Shown here one piece after another: positions 52,497-61,963 of a stretch of 64,000 nt of DNA. The stretch comes from Candidatus Uabimicrobium amorphum (GTDB lineage Bacteria > Planctomycetota > Uabimicrobiia > Uabimicrobiales > Uabimicrobiaceae). The stretch covers positions 1,550,001 to 1,614,000 of the forward strand of contig NZ_AP019860.1 in assembly GCF_009002475.1 (NCBI RefSeq). The letters run 5' to 3'. The position numbers and the translations under genes were made by a program. The notes below the pieces were generated by a model that was not told where the DNA came from, did not search any database, and saw only the letters and a program-made list of their open reading frames with translations. Within the stretch, counting starts at the first letter, position 1. The number at the start of each line of letters is the position of its first letter.

Positions 52497-54269
52497 ATGG
52501 ATAAAGTAATCGCAAATGAACAAATAAATTATTGGGCAGAAAAAATACCTGATCGCAATGCTCTCTATAATAAAGCAGGCAATACATGGCAAACAACGTC
52601 TTGGAAAGAGTATAAGGAAAAAGTAGATGCTGTCTCTAGATCTCTTATTGCTCTGGGACACAAGAGTGATGAGTGCGTAGGAATTATCGCTCACAATTGC
52701 AAAGAGTTTTTATTTTCGCAATTTGGTATTGTCGGCGCAGGAGGAATTCCAGCACCTATCTATGTCACTTCAAAAGCCGACCAAGTTGCCTACATTCTCA
52801 AACATTCCAAGTCGCGTTTCGTGATTATCGAAGATGAAACGCAGTATAAAAAGCTCGTTCAGGAACGTGACAATATCGATGTCGAAAAAGTGATCGTACT
52901 GCGCGATTTCGCAGACCGCGATAAAGAGTGGAGTTTGAGTTTTGATGAGTTCATGCAACTGGGAAACAAAGAACACGAAGAAGAACGTCAAAGTCGGCTC
53001 AAAGCACTTGACAAAGACAAAACGATGCTCCTTATATACACGTCGGGAACAACTGGTCGACCTAAAGCAGTTATCATCACGCACAACAACCTGTATGCTA
53101 CAGGGAGTATTGCCATTAGACGTTTTAACTTAAAACGCACGAGAGTAGTTTCTTATTTGCCACTTTCGCATATCGCAGAACAAATCATCACCAACGCGGC
53201 CCAGTTGTACACTGGTGGGGAAGTCTACCTATGTCCAGATATGAAAGAAGTTAAAGATTATCTCATCGAAGCACGCCCCAATGTATTTTTAGGCGTTCCT
53301 CGCGTGTGGGAAAAATTTGCCGATGCTGTTGGCAAACAACTTTCTCAGGCAACAGGTATGAAGAGAAAGCTCTTAGATTGGGCACGAAAAGTTGAGTTGG
53401 CATGTTTTGACAAAGGAGCAAAACAGGGTAAAAACATCCAGAGTTTCTCGCGCAAACTTGCCAACAAACTAGTTATATCGAAAATCAAAGAACGTCTTGG
53501 ATTTGATCGCATCGAAGTTGCCGTTACCGGAGCGGCCCCTATTAGCATAGAAACACAAAAATTCTTTGCTTCTATCGGGATTACTATTTTTGAAGTATAT
53601 GGTATGAGTGAAACCAGTGGTCTTATTTCGACAACAGTGCCTCTCAAGCCTCGTTTTGGTACTGTGGGAAAAAGTTTCGACGAATTAGAACTACGCATCG
53701 CCGAAGATGGTGAAATTCTCGTCAAAGGTCCGAATATGTCACCTGGTTATTTACACGATGAGGAAAATACTGCGGAGTTGTGGGAAGGCGGTTGGCTACA
53801 TACCGGAGATATCGGAAAATTTGATGATGAAGGAAACTTAGTCATTACCGACCGTAAAAAAAATCTTATCATTACCGCGGGGGGAAAAAATATCGCTCCA
53901 CAACCTATCGAACAAGCATTGCATTCCATACCAGGAATCGGTCATGCTGTGGTTGTTGGCGATCGTCGCAAATATTTGGTGGCTGTACTTACTCTTGACC
54001 ACGAAAATATGCCCGCCATTGCAGAAGAACTCAACATCGAATACCAGTCCACTTCGGATTTAGCTACAGATGACTCTTTCCTTGCGTATGTAGAGGAAAA
54101 GGTACAAAACGATGTGAACACTGGTTTAGCGCAATATCAAACCATCAAAAAATTCTACATTCATCCGCAAGAGTTTTCCGTAGAAACAGGCGAAATGACA
54201 CCGACGATGAAAGTAAAACGCAAGGTGGTGATTCAAAAATACGATGCAGAAATAGAAAAACTTTATTAG
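52497..54269 (+). CDS. long-chain acyl-CoA ligase / AMP-dependent synthetase
   Basis: This is a 590-residue ANL-superfamily enzyme. The P-loop YTSGTTGRPKAVIITHNN, FEVYGMSETSG, WLHTGDIGKFDDEGNLVITDRKKNLI and the hinge region match bacterial FadD15-like long-chain fatty acid ligases. The C-terminal catalytic Lys should lie in TPTMKVKRKVV. It activates fatty acids with ATP and CoA for breakdown or lipid synthesis. It opens a tight operon with moaC, moaD, moaE and an AddB-like gene, an unusual mix with no evident metabolic logic. Confidence 0.92.
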   Translation: MDKVIANEQINYWAEKIPDRNALYNKAGNTWQTTSWKEYKEKVDAVSRSLIALGHKSDECVGIIAHNCKEFLFSQFGIVGAGGIPAPIYVTSKADQVAYILKHSKSRFVIIEDETQYKKLVQERDNIDVEKVIVLRDFADRDKEWSLSFDEFMQLGNKEHEEERQSRLKALDKDKTMLLIYTSGTTGRPKAVIITHNNLYATGSIAIRRFNLKRTRVVSYLPLSHIAEQIITNAAQLYTGGEVYLCPDMKEVKDYLIEARPNVFLGVPRVWEKFADAVGKQLSQATGMKRKLLDWARKVELACFDKGAKQGKNIQSFSRKLANKLVISKIKERLGFDRIEVAVTGAAPISIETQKFFASIGITIFEVYGMSETSGLISTTVPLKPRFGTVGKSFDELELRIAEDGEILVKGPNMSPGYLHDEENTAELWEGGWLHTGDIGKFDDEGNLVITDRKKNLIITAGGKNIAPQPIEQALHSIPGIGHAVVVGDRRKYLVAVLTLDHENMPAIAEELNIEYQSTSDLATDDSFLAYVEEKVQNDVNTGLAQYQTIKKFYIHPQEFSVETGEMTPTMKVKRKVVIQKYDAEIEKLY

Positions 54270-54277
54270 GCCTATTG

Positions 54278-54748
54278 ATGTTCTCTCACTTAGACAAAAA
54301 CGACCAACCACAAATGGTTGACATAACTGCAAAAAAAACGAGTAAACGTAAAGCACACGCACAAAGCGTTGTTTTACTCCCGCAATCCATTTGCGATTTA
54401 TTTTGCGATGGCGATTTGCAAACGGCAAAGGGATCCGTTATTCAGATTGCCATTATTGCAGGTATAATGGCTGCAAAGAAAACCAGCGAGTTGATACCTC
54501 TTTGTCATCCTATTGCATTGGAAAATTGCAATGTAGAGGTACAACTTGTCGGAAAAAAATTGTTGATCGATTGCTACGCTTGTACCTCGGGAAAAACCGG
54601 CGTTGAAATGGAAGCGTTAACAGGAGCAAGTGTAGCCGCCCTTACGGTATATGACATGTGCAAAGGGTTATCACACGACATTGTCATTGAAACGACAAAA
54701 CTCATGAGTAAACAAGGTGGAAAACGCGATTTTATGAGGGAAAAATGA
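54278..54748 (+). CDS. moaC: cyclic pyranopterin monophosphate synthase MoaC
   Basis: This encodes 156 residues from ATG 54278, nine bases after the ligase stop. Family segments: MVDITAKKTSKRKAHAQSVV, IIAGIMAAKKTSELIPLCHP with the active-site His, GKTGVEMEALTGASVAALT and MCKGLSHDI. MoaC turns the MoaA product into cyclic pyranopterin monophosphate, the first stable intermediate of molybdenum cofactor synthesis. MoaA is not in the window. The stop overlaps the moaD start by four bases. Confidence 0.96.
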   Translation: MFSHLDKNDQPQMVDITAKKTSKRKAHAQSVVLLPQSICDLFCDGDLQTAKGSVIQIAIIAGIMAAKKTSELIPLCHPIALENCNVEVQLVGKKLLIDCYACTSGKTGVEMEALTGASVAALTVYDMCKGLSHDIVIETTKLMSKQGGKRDFMREK

Positions 54749-54987
54749 AAGATATCGAAGTGGAATACTACGCCATTTTGCGCGAAGAACGCGGTTGTAA
54801 ACGAGAGTCGACAACAACCACAGCACAAACACCGCGTGATTTGTACATAGAACTACAGAAAAAACATGGATTTTCACTAAGCATAGATAATGTCAAACCT
54901 GCGATTAACGACGATTTTGTTGATTGGGATCATCACTTACAAACCAACGACAAAATAGTATTTATTCCTCCGGTGACAGGAGGATAA
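54745..54987 (+). CDS. moaD: molybdopterin synthase small subunit MoaD
   Basis: This encodes 80 residues of a ubiquitin-like sulfur carrier. It begins VEYYAILREERGCKRES and ends in the obligatory double Gly (FIPPVTGG), which is activated and thiocarboxylated to donate sulfur to the pterin. It overlaps moaC by ATGA, and moaE begins one base after its stop. Confidence 0.95.
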   Translation: MKDIEVEYYAILREERGCKRESTTTTAQTPRDLYIELQKKHGFSLSIDNVKPAINDDFVDWDHHLQTNDKIVFIPPVTGG

Positions 54988-54988
54988 A

Positions 54989-55420
54989 GTGTTTTACTTA
55001 GAAGAAACGAATATTAATACCAGCGCGTTACAGAGTAATTTGTGCAACGAGCGTGCAGGGGGATATGTATCTTTTGAAGGCTGGGTACGCAACCACAACC
55101 ATGGTAAAGAAGTAACAAAGTTGGAGTATGAAGCTTACACACCACTTGCCGTGAAAGAAGCCGCAAAAATTCTCCAAGAAGCACAGCAAAAATTCTCTAT
55201 TTTAGAGGCCCACTGTGTTCATCGCGTCGGCTCCTTAAAAATAGGTGAAGTCGCGGTATGGGTCGGAGTAAATTCAGTGCATCGCGGCCCGGCATTTGAC
55301 GCTTGTGAATACATAATTGACGAACTCAAAGTACGCGTTCCTATCTGGAAAAAAGAGCATTATCTCGACGGTGACTCTGGATGGGTAAAGTGCGAACATT
55401 GCCATGAAAAAAAGGTATGA
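54989..55420 (+). CDS. moaE: molybdopterin synthase catalytic subunit MoaE
   Basis: This encodes 143 residues from GTG 54989, with GGAGG at the end of moaD as ribosome binding site. Family motifs: FEGWVRNHNHGKEVTKLEYE, HRVGSLKIGEVAVWVGVNS, HRGPAFDACEYIIDELK and the catalytic lysines in VPIWKKEHYLDG. With MoaD it inserts two sulfurs into cyclic pyranopterin monophosphate. The four-Cys/His tail CEHCHEKKV is a small extra feature. The stop overlaps the next start by four bases. Confidence 0.95.
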   Translation: MFYLEETNINTSALQSNLCNERAGGYVSFEGWVRNHNHGKEVTKLEYEAYTPLAVKEAAKILQEAQQKFSILEAHCVHRVGSLKIGEVAVWVGVNSVHRGPAFDACEYIIDELKVRVPIWKKEHYLDGDSGWVKCEHCHEKKV

Positions 55421-58203
55421 AAAAATTAATACTAGGCTCTTATCGCTGTATTGAAAACTCCTTGTTCAAATTGTTACAAGGAAGACAATACAGCAACGCC
55501 TTGTCTCCGGTTGCCATTATAGCCGAAAGTACATCTCTCAAAAATCATTTACAAAACTACATAGTGACCAACCTCGGTAACATTACCAACATCTACTTAT
55601 TTACACTATCCGAATTTATTGAACGCTCATTGTTGGCTAGTCGCGAAAATTTTCTTCCCCAACATTTACAGTCTATTGTTGTCGAAGAGGTTCTCCAGGA
55701 CTTACCTCCACAGAATTATTTTGCTCAAATCAATCCACAAACCATCGCCAAAACCATTGCAGAAAGCATTGTGTTTTTTCAACAAATGCAGATCAACTTG
55801 CAGGAATTTACAGTGCTCTCTCAACGAGAAAATCATAGTAAATGGCAAGATTTTATTGTGATTTTCAACAGATATCGCGAATTTTTACACAAACATAATT
55901 TCGTTGACTTTGAACAAGGTCTACTTTGTGACACGCGTTATTTTTTGTCATTTTCCGCGATATGCCTTTATGGATTCTACGAACACAATCCTTGTGAATA
56001 TAAATGGCGCATGACCTTACAACAGCATCCTCAAGTATTTTGCTATACCCCATTTCGCTCACTACCCTACTACGAGTATGCTCAACCATTGATTGATTGG
56101 CATTACGAGCAAGGGTTTGAAGTGTTTCAGGCACAAAATATAGAACAGAATAGTCTTACACACAATTTTTTTTCGCGAGATACACAAAATATAAGCATTA
56201 CAACGTTTAAAAACGAACTACATGAATTGTATAATATTCCACAAACGCGCGAAATATCTATGATGAATTTTGCAATTCCCGAAGATGAAAAATACCGCAA
56301 TGGTATACACAATACATTGTGCGACTTACAATGTTCGCTACGTCAAAGTCTTGCTCCAAACCATTGTAGTATGGACGTTATTATTTTACAAATTTTCATC
56401 GACAACTTCTCCACGCATGCGCTGTGTAATTTATTCTTTCATCCACATTTTAACTACGAAAACTTTAGTCACCACACCTCTGACAATCTATTTATTCTTT
56501 GGGAAAAATTTGCCGAAGATTTCTCTCTGGACAATTTACAAGACAAGACGTCTCCCGAGGAACTTCTATTTCGCAATGTCATTGAGTATCTAGTCGAAGT
56601 GGAAAAACAATTACGAAAACAAAATAGCTACAAAGACTATATGGCAATACTTTCGCAAGTAGTCCATAGACTAACATTGCAAGATATACAGATGTATAAA
56701 AAGCAAATTGCCGCCAAAATAAACTTTCTTTCTGTGAATCACAAAAATGCAAAAAAAATTCTCGATTGTTGTCCGGAACAATCGGCCCCGGAAAATGGAA
56801 AAATTGATCTATGGCAAAATTTCATCGGGAGAGATAGTAAATTCTTAGCCGTATTAGGAGCCTCTGCCAGTTATTTCTCTTCGGTAAAAACACCGAATAC
56901 CATTTTTAATGACGACATTCTATCTCCCCTGAACTGTGTGGTTCCCAACAAAGTAAATAAAGAAAAACTGTTGTTGTGTTTACTTTTTGATTCGGCACAA
57001 GAAATTATATTTTCTTATCCTCGCCAAGACTTCATCTTCGGCAAAGAGCAACAACCATGCTCCCTTCTGCATTTGATCATTAAATTTGAACAAGGCGAAT
57101 TCTACGAAATACATCGTTCGCAGTTCTTATACAACTTTCCTAAATGCAAGTTGCATACCATCATAGAATACGATTTATCACTGCATGACCGTGCTGTAAC
57201 GCAAAACGATCGCGGAGCGTTAATGGTACTCTATGCAGCATACCCAGAATGGAAATTATTGATGGATTCTTTGTGCAACAAGTGGCAAAAGGATGTTTTT
57301 ACTGAATACGAAGGTGTACTAAGTGACGATGCTTTACAAGAAATTCTCCAGCGAGTTTTACCGAGTAAGATGTCTGAAGTTGCGGCAAATTTCATCGAAG
57401 CATATGCAAGATGTCCCTACCAATTTTTTTTAGAGCACGTATTACAAGTAATACCTAACTACCCCAAAGATGTTTTTATCAAAGACTGGCAAAAGAAAAG
57501 GCTACTGTTGAAATCTATCCGTAAAATCAAAAATAAAAACAATATTCGTTCTGTCATAGAACAGTGTATTGCAGAAGATTTTAAGGATCACGAATGTAAG
57601 TATCCGATGATATTTGAAATCGAAAAGATTCGCATGATGAATACGATAGAGAAATATGTGTACCACTCTTTGAGTGAAAATGTTATTGACCACGATTTTT
57701 TTGTGTCGTACCGCGATCAAGATACTATCCCTATTACCATTGATGCAGATCATACAATTCGCTTTACAGGAAAAATAGATCAAGTCAACACGACAAGCCA
57801 CGGACATCATGGTATACAATATCACCTCAAAAACACCCACCAGTACAAAAATAATTGTTTTTATGGTGGAACGCAACTACAACTTGCTACAGAGTTGATG
57901 GCTCTACAGCAAAGGTACGACCCTACACACGTAGAACATCGTTTTATCCAAGAAACAGGTGATTACAAACCGGTTTTTTTTACTTATGATAAATGGCAAG
58001 ATACCTATGATAAACTACAAAAAATTTGCTACTTAGTTTGTCGCGGTATTGAAAGTGGTTTTTTTGCCGCCGCCCCGGAAGACCAAAAATGTCGCAAATG
58101 TAATTACAGTGATATATGCGGTCCATATCGTTACATACTATTTAACATGAAACGCAACGACTCGCGACTACAATTTTACCAGGAACTGAAGGAAATTGAT
58201 TAG
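55417..58203 (+). CDS. AddB-like Fe-S/PD-(D/E)XK protein with degenerate active site
   Basis: This encodes 928 residues. The C-terminal quarter has the AddB/RexB Fe-S nuclease layout: YARCPYQFFLEHVL with the first Cys, then CRKCNYSDIC (CxxC-x5-C) close to the end. Between them FTGKIDQVN supplies one nuclease Asp, but the D-x-K of the usual VVDYK motif reads HLK, so the nuclease is probably dead. The N-terminus (LILGSYRCIENSLF) lacks the Walker A seen in true AddB. It may be a structural subunit of a recombination complex. No AddA is in the window. It overlaps moaE by four bases. Confidence 0.72.
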   Translation: MKKLILGSYRCIENSLFKLLQGRQYSNALSPVAIIAESTSLKNHLQNYIVTNLGNITNIYLFTLSEFIERSLLASRENFLPQHLQSIVVEEVLQDLPPQNYFAQINPQTIAKTIAESIVFFQQMQINLQEFTVLSQRENHSKWQDFIVIFNRYREFLHKHNFVDFEQGLLCDTRYFLSFSAICLYGFYEHNPCEYKWRMTLQQHPQVFCYTPFRSLPYYEYAQPLIDWHYEQGFEVFQAQNIEQNSLTHNFFSRDTQNISITTFKNELHELYNIPQTREISMMNFAIPEDEKYRNGIHNTLCDLQCSLRQSLAPNHCSMDVIILQIFIDNFSTHALCNLFFHPHFNYENFSHHTSDNLFILWEKFAEDFSLDNLQDKTSPEELLFRNVIEYLVEVEKQLRKQNSYKDYMAILSQVVHRLTLQDIQMYKKQIAAKINFLSVNHKNAKKILDCCPEQSAPENGKIDLWQNFIGRDSKFLAVLGASASYFSSVKTPNTIFNDDILSPLNCVVPNKVNKEKLLLCLLFDSAQEIIFSYPRQDFIFGKEQQPCSLLHLIIKFEQGEFYEIHRSQFLYNFPKCKLHTIIEYDLSLHDRAVTQNDRGALMVLYAAYPEWKLLMDSLCNKWQKDVFTEYEGVLSDDALQEILQRVLPSKMSEVAANFIEAYARCPYQFFLEHVLQVIPNYPKDVFIKDWQKKRLLLKSIRKIKNKNNIRSVIEQCIAEDFKDHECKYPMIFEIEKIRMMNTIEKYVYHSLSENVIDHDFFVSYRDQDTIPITIDADHTIRFTGKIDQVNTTSHGHHGIQYHLKNTHQYKNNCFYGGTQLQLATELMALQQRYDPTHVEHRFIQETGDYKPVFFTYDKWQDTYDKLQKICYLVCRGIESGFFAAAPEDQKCRKCNYSDICGPYRYILFNMKRNDSRLQFYQELKEID

Positions 58204-58360
58204 GAAACTATCAATAAAAACTTCCTTGCGGTTGATACCGAAACTGCGAGAATTCACATTTTACCACTTATAAACTTGAAAATTAGCGGAAAAATGCTTA
58301 AATAGAAGGTATATTGTTTTTATGATATCATTGCAAAGTATTTTTTTAGTGAGTAAAATG

Positions 58361-58822
58361 ATGGATCATCGCAATGGATTTAGTTTTGTTATTCCTAAGA
58401 CATTAGCAGGTATGGGACTACCGGGTAGGACAAATGCAATAAAAGACGATTTTGAGTTTTTGTCTCAAAACAACATAAAAGCCATTGTTACCTTAATGGA
58501 ATACCCCTTAAACAAAAAAATACTAAAACAATATGAGATGGATTATCTTCACATAGCTGTCAAAGATTTTTCGGCTCCCTCTCTCACGCAAATAGAAATT
58601 TTTGTAAATTACATCGACCAAATGCTCAACAATAAGAAGCCCGTTGTTGCTCACTGTCACGCTGGTATTGGAAGAACAGGAACAATGCTCGCCTGTTATC
58701 TCGCCAAAGAGGGAATGCAACCTGACGAGGCTATTCGCGAAATACGCTATTTACGTCCAGGATCTATTGACACACGCGCTCAAGAAGATGCAGTATGGAA
58801 TTATTCACTATCTATTCGTTAA
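58361..58822 (+). CDS. DUSP23-like atypical dual-specificity phosphatase
   Basis: This encodes 153 residues from ATG 58361, with GTGAG seven bases before it; ATG 58358 and ATG 58322 are also in frame. The sequence follows human DUSP23/VHZ closely in order and motif: GFSFVIPKTLAGMGLPG, ALVTLMEYPL-like segment, general-acid Asp in VKDFSAPS, the P-loop HCHAGIGRTGTMLACYLAKE with nucleophile Cys and Arg, and IRYLRPGSIDTRAQEDAV. It should remove phosphate from Tyr and Ser/Thr or from small molecules. It heads the operon containing two kinases, so their substrates are natural targets. Confidence 0.88.
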   Translation: MDHRNGFSFVIPKTLAGMGLPGRTNAIKDDFEFLSQNNIKAIVTLMEYPLNKKILKQYEMDYLHIAVKDFSAPSLTQIEIFVNYIDQMLNNKKPVVAHCHAGIGRTGTMLACYLAKEGMQPDEAIREIRYLRPGSIDTRAQEDAVWNYSLSIR

Positions 58823-58860
58823 TAGTATGTGGTTTTTTTTAGAAAGTCCGAGGATCAACA

Positions 58861-60084
58861 GTGTCCGCCAACATTCACAAAATCATTAATTGTCCAATTT
58901 GCCAGATACAATTAACCGTTACTCTATCAAATTTTACGGGGCAGCTACGTCTTGTTTGCAATCGTTGTGATTGTACCATCGTAAACTGGATAGATAGTGA
59001 ACTGAAAAGCCAAACTGGTAATAGTCGCCGGTTTGCCAAAACAGGGTCTAATCCTCGGAAACCTAGATCGCATACTGCAAAAAGAATTCCTATTCAGTCT
59101 GTACAAAAGGACTCTTCTAACCCCCAACAAGATACTCCAGATTTAGCGGAAAGTGCACTTGATTTAGATAGTATAAAAAAGAATATAACGACAAACGATG
59201 CGGAAACCAAAAAAAGGTCAGCAACAAAACCAGTTAAGAAATTTACTCTCCCCAAAAATACTCTTGAACGAATAGGAGATTACCGCATAATTAAGCCGGT
59301 AAACAGTGGTTCGATGGGAGAGATTTATTTGGCCCAGCACATTGGGGTTAAAAACTACGCTGCGATCAAGTTGCTGAGCTCAAAAATGGAAAAGGACCAA
59401 CAAGCCGCAGACCGATTCAAACAAGAAGCGCGCGTCCATTCGCGATTAGAACATCCAAATATTGTACGTATCTTTGACGTAGACAGCTACAATGGCCGCC
59501 CGTATATTGTGATGGAATACATCGAAGGCGAAAGTTTAGAAGAGGTTTTACGTAGCCGTAAGCAGCTACAACCTCGGCACACTTTGAAGATTGCCATAGC
59601 CGTAGCCCTCGCTCTGGAGCACGCACTAAAGCAGAAAATTATTCATCGCGATTTAAAACCAGCAAATATCATGATAGATCGCAGAAATCGCAAAGTAAAA
59701 CTCGCCGATTTCGGCCTGGGAAAGATATTAGAAGAAAAAGGTGCGACACTAACAGGACAAATGATGGGAACTGCGTACTACATGGCTCCTGAACAAATTC
59801 GCAGTGCAAAAGAAGTAGATCACCGCGCCGACATCTATGCGTTAGGTGCCACGATCTACCACATGTTAAGTGGTCAACCACCTTATGCCAATATTCGCGG
59901 TGCTTTAGATATTCTAAAAGCCAAAGTAAACGAGCAGCCAGAGCCGATAGAAAGTCTCGTCAGTGGCTTATCCAAAGAGGTGATCGACATTGTCAATAAG
60001 TCAATGCACCACAATATAAACAAACGATACCAGACTCCTGCAAAAATGAAAAAATACATGGAGTATGCACTTAATAATCTGTAA
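58861..60084 (+). CDS. cytoplasmic Ser/Thr protein kinase with N-terminal zinc ribbon
   Basis: This encodes 407 residues from GTG 58861, with GAGGAT upstream. A four-Cys ribbon (C11, C14, C33, C36) opens the protein and resembles that of the kinase at 17203. A polar linker of about 90 residues follows, then the kinase domain from about 135: NSGSMGEIYLA (glycine loop unusual at its first position), AAIKLL, IIHRDLKPAN near 260, LADFGLGK, GTAYYMAPEQ. No transmembrane helix is seen. It lies between the phosphatase gene (38-base gap) and the beta-barrel gene (nine bases). Confidence 0.9.
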   Translation: MSANIHKIINCPICQIQLTVTLSNFTGQLRLVCNRCDCTIVNWIDSELKSQTGNSRRFAKTGSNPRKPRSHTAKRIPIQSVQKDSSNPQQDTPDLAESALDLDSIKKNITTNDAETKKRSATKPVKKFTLPKNTLERIGDYRIIKPVNSGSMGEIYLAQHIGVKNYAAIKLLSSKMEKDQQAADRFKQEARVHSRLEHPNIVRIFDVDSYNGRPYIVMEYIEGESLEEVLRSRKQLQPRHTLKIAIAVALALEHALKQKIIHRDLKPANIMIDRRNRKVKLADFGLGKILEEKGATLTGQMMGTAYYMAPEQIRSAKEVDHRADIYALGATIYHMLSGQPPYANIRGALDILKAKVNEQPEPIESLVSGLSKEVIDIVNKSMHHNINKRYQTPAKMKKYMEYALNNL

Positions 60085-60093
60085 GGATTCGTA

Positions 60094-61950
60094 ATGAGAA
60101 TATTTTTACTTACTTTTGTATTAGTTATCACATGTACATTGTTTGCACAGGAAGATGACTTTTTCCCTCCTGAAGAAGACGAAATTCGTTCGGAACAAGA
60201 AGGCGATTTTTTTCCTCCTGAAGAAGAGGAAACTCGCTCTGAGGATGAAGACGATTTTTTCCCTGATGAAGAAAAAGAAATTCGTTCCGAGGATGAAGAT
60301 AATTTTTTCCCCGACGAAGAAGAAGAAATACGTTCCGAAGAAAATAACGACGACTTTTTTCCTGACGAAGAAAACGAAAAGCAAAACGAAAACGAAGAGC
60401 AAAGCAATAACAAAGAGCAGAGCGACAACGGAGAGCAAAACGACAACGAAAAGCAAAGTAACAACGAAAGTGAAAATACAGATACGAACGAAGGTTATGA
60501 CCCACAAGAAACATACTATCAGGAAGAGGATGACTACGGTGGCGGAGCCGTCATTATCAATGAAGATCGCGATGTCCGTAATATAATGATTTCCGGAACA
60601 TTAGGATTCAATTATGTTTTTCGCGAAGATCTCTTTGCCGATGCCGTATTAGCAGACCAGACAACAAACCTCGATGGAGATTTTTTTGACCCACGACTTA
60701 CCTTGCGTTTGGATATTATGTTTAATCAAAATATTCAAGCTGTTTTGGAACTTCACAACGAAGTACGTGTGGCAACACAGCTCAATACGGGTTTACTAGC
60801 CAACAGATCTGGAAACTTATTCATTACCAACCGTGCGGAAGAAAACAATTTTATTTTTGAAATAGAGCGCGCGTACTTGAACATTAGTGACTTCTTATTT
60901 TCAAATACGATGTTACAAATCGGTATTATTCCCAAGCGTTACGCGCTACGTGCTAATGGTGATGCTTTTTTCCTCGACCTAGGAGAATCAGAGTCCCCCT
61001 TTAATGATGGCGACCCCAATGTCGATGAAGATGGCGAAGACATCAATGCACGTGGATTTGTTTATCGTTGGCAAATGAGTGATGCTTTTCAATTGAGCCA
61101 GGTTTTCCAAGCAGATTTAGAGGCGTTTTACTTTAACACCCAAGAAAATGGGTTTTTACGCCAAGATCAGTCCATTGCTGGAATAAATTTAGACCTCGAT
61201 TTCTCCAAAACCGTTGTAAATGAAGATGAATCAGAGGCGTTACTGGTGCGCTTTTTCAATGTAATCGTTGCGGCAATCTTTGGTGATAACAATCAGCCAA
61301 TTTGGTCTGTCGGATTTGGTTTTGACTATTTTATGAGTAACCAACCCGATGTATACTTAATTGAATTTTATGGCGAAACGCTATTTCAATTTGGAATACT
61401 TGACCGCAAGAATCTCGCCCCAGCATTTGCCAACAAGAACCAAGCACATTTGGCCTTCGGCGGATATCTCGGAACGCGATTTTCTTACGAAAAAAGTGAC
61501 TGGAAACCATTCGTCGATATTTCGATGTGGTACATTTCCGGAGATGACGACGACCCTAATCGCGACAAAAATAGTGACCTTGTTACTTTTGAAGACATTG
61601 ACAGTACAATAATCGTAGAAGAAAACGATTATGGCTTAGATGTTGACTCCAACTACTGGGCGGTAAAATTTCAATCAGGTATTAGTTTAAAACCTCTCAC
61701 AAGTGAAGAAATGCGTTTAGAAATATTGTACGCGCATTTTGAAGCGATAGATACGACAAATACTAGCCGCCATATTGGCGAAGAAATTGATGTACGCGTT
61801 GTATGGGAATACAGCAGCGATCTCACTTTTGTCCTGGCAGCAGGTGTACTTTTTAATTCTACATTTTTTAAAGATGTGTTTGACGAATTAGGTGCTGATG
61901 GTGACCAAAGCGTTTTTATGCTTCGCTTTGAAACTTTACTACGTTTTTAA
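60094..61950 (+). CDS. outer-membrane beta-barrel protein with acidic 16-residue repeats
   Basis: This encodes 618 residues. After the signal peptide (MRIFLLTFVLVITCTLFA) come five units of the form DFFPxEExEIRSExx starting at residues 22, 38, 54, 70 and 87, then an Asn/Glu/Gln/Ser tract to about 155. From about 165 on, alternating strands (RLTLRLDIMFNQNIQAVLEL, ending FMLRFETLLRF with terminal Phe) look like a porin-type barrel of the alginate/OprP-like outer-membrane group. The repeats should lie in the periplasm, where their negative charge could bind cations or peptidoglycan-linked partners. Kinase genes flank it on both sides. Confidence 0.78.
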   Translation: MRIFLLTFVLVITCTLFAQEDDFFPPEEDEIRSEQEGDFFPPEEEETRSEDEDDFFPDEEKEIRSEDEDNFFPDEEEEIRSEENNDDFFPDEENEKQNENEEQSNNKEQSDNGEQNDNEKQSNNESENTDTNEGYDPQETYYQEEDDYGGGAVIINEDRDVRNIMISGTLGFNYVFREDLFADAVLADQTTNLDGDFFDPRLTLRLDIMFNQNIQAVLELHNEVRVATQLNTGLLANRSGNLFITNRAEENNFIFEIERAYLNISDFLFSNTMLQIGIIPKRYALRANGDAFFLDLGESESPFNDGDPNVDEDGEDINARGFVYRWQMSDAFQLSQVFQADLEAFYFNTQENGFLRQDQSIAGINLDLDFSKTVVNEDESEALLVRFFNVIVAAIFGDNNQPIWSVGFGFDYFMSNQPDVYLIEFYGETLFQFGILDRKNLAPAFANKNQAHLAFGGYLGTRFSYEKSDWKPFVDISMWYISGDDDDPNRDKNSDLVTFEDIDSTIIVEENDYGLDVDSNYWAVKFQSGISLKPLTSEEMRLEILYAHFEAIDTTNTSRHIGEEIDVRVVWEYSSDLTFVLAAGVLFNSTFFKDVFDELGADGDQSVFMLRFETLLRF

Positions 61951-61963
61951 ATAAGAGTTAAAA

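Noticed and set aside
60121..60514. Long minus-strand frames rich in Phe, Val and Arg
   Set aside because: They are antisense shadows of the Glu/Asp repeat tract of the beta-barrel gene, which has a signal peptide and a proper start.
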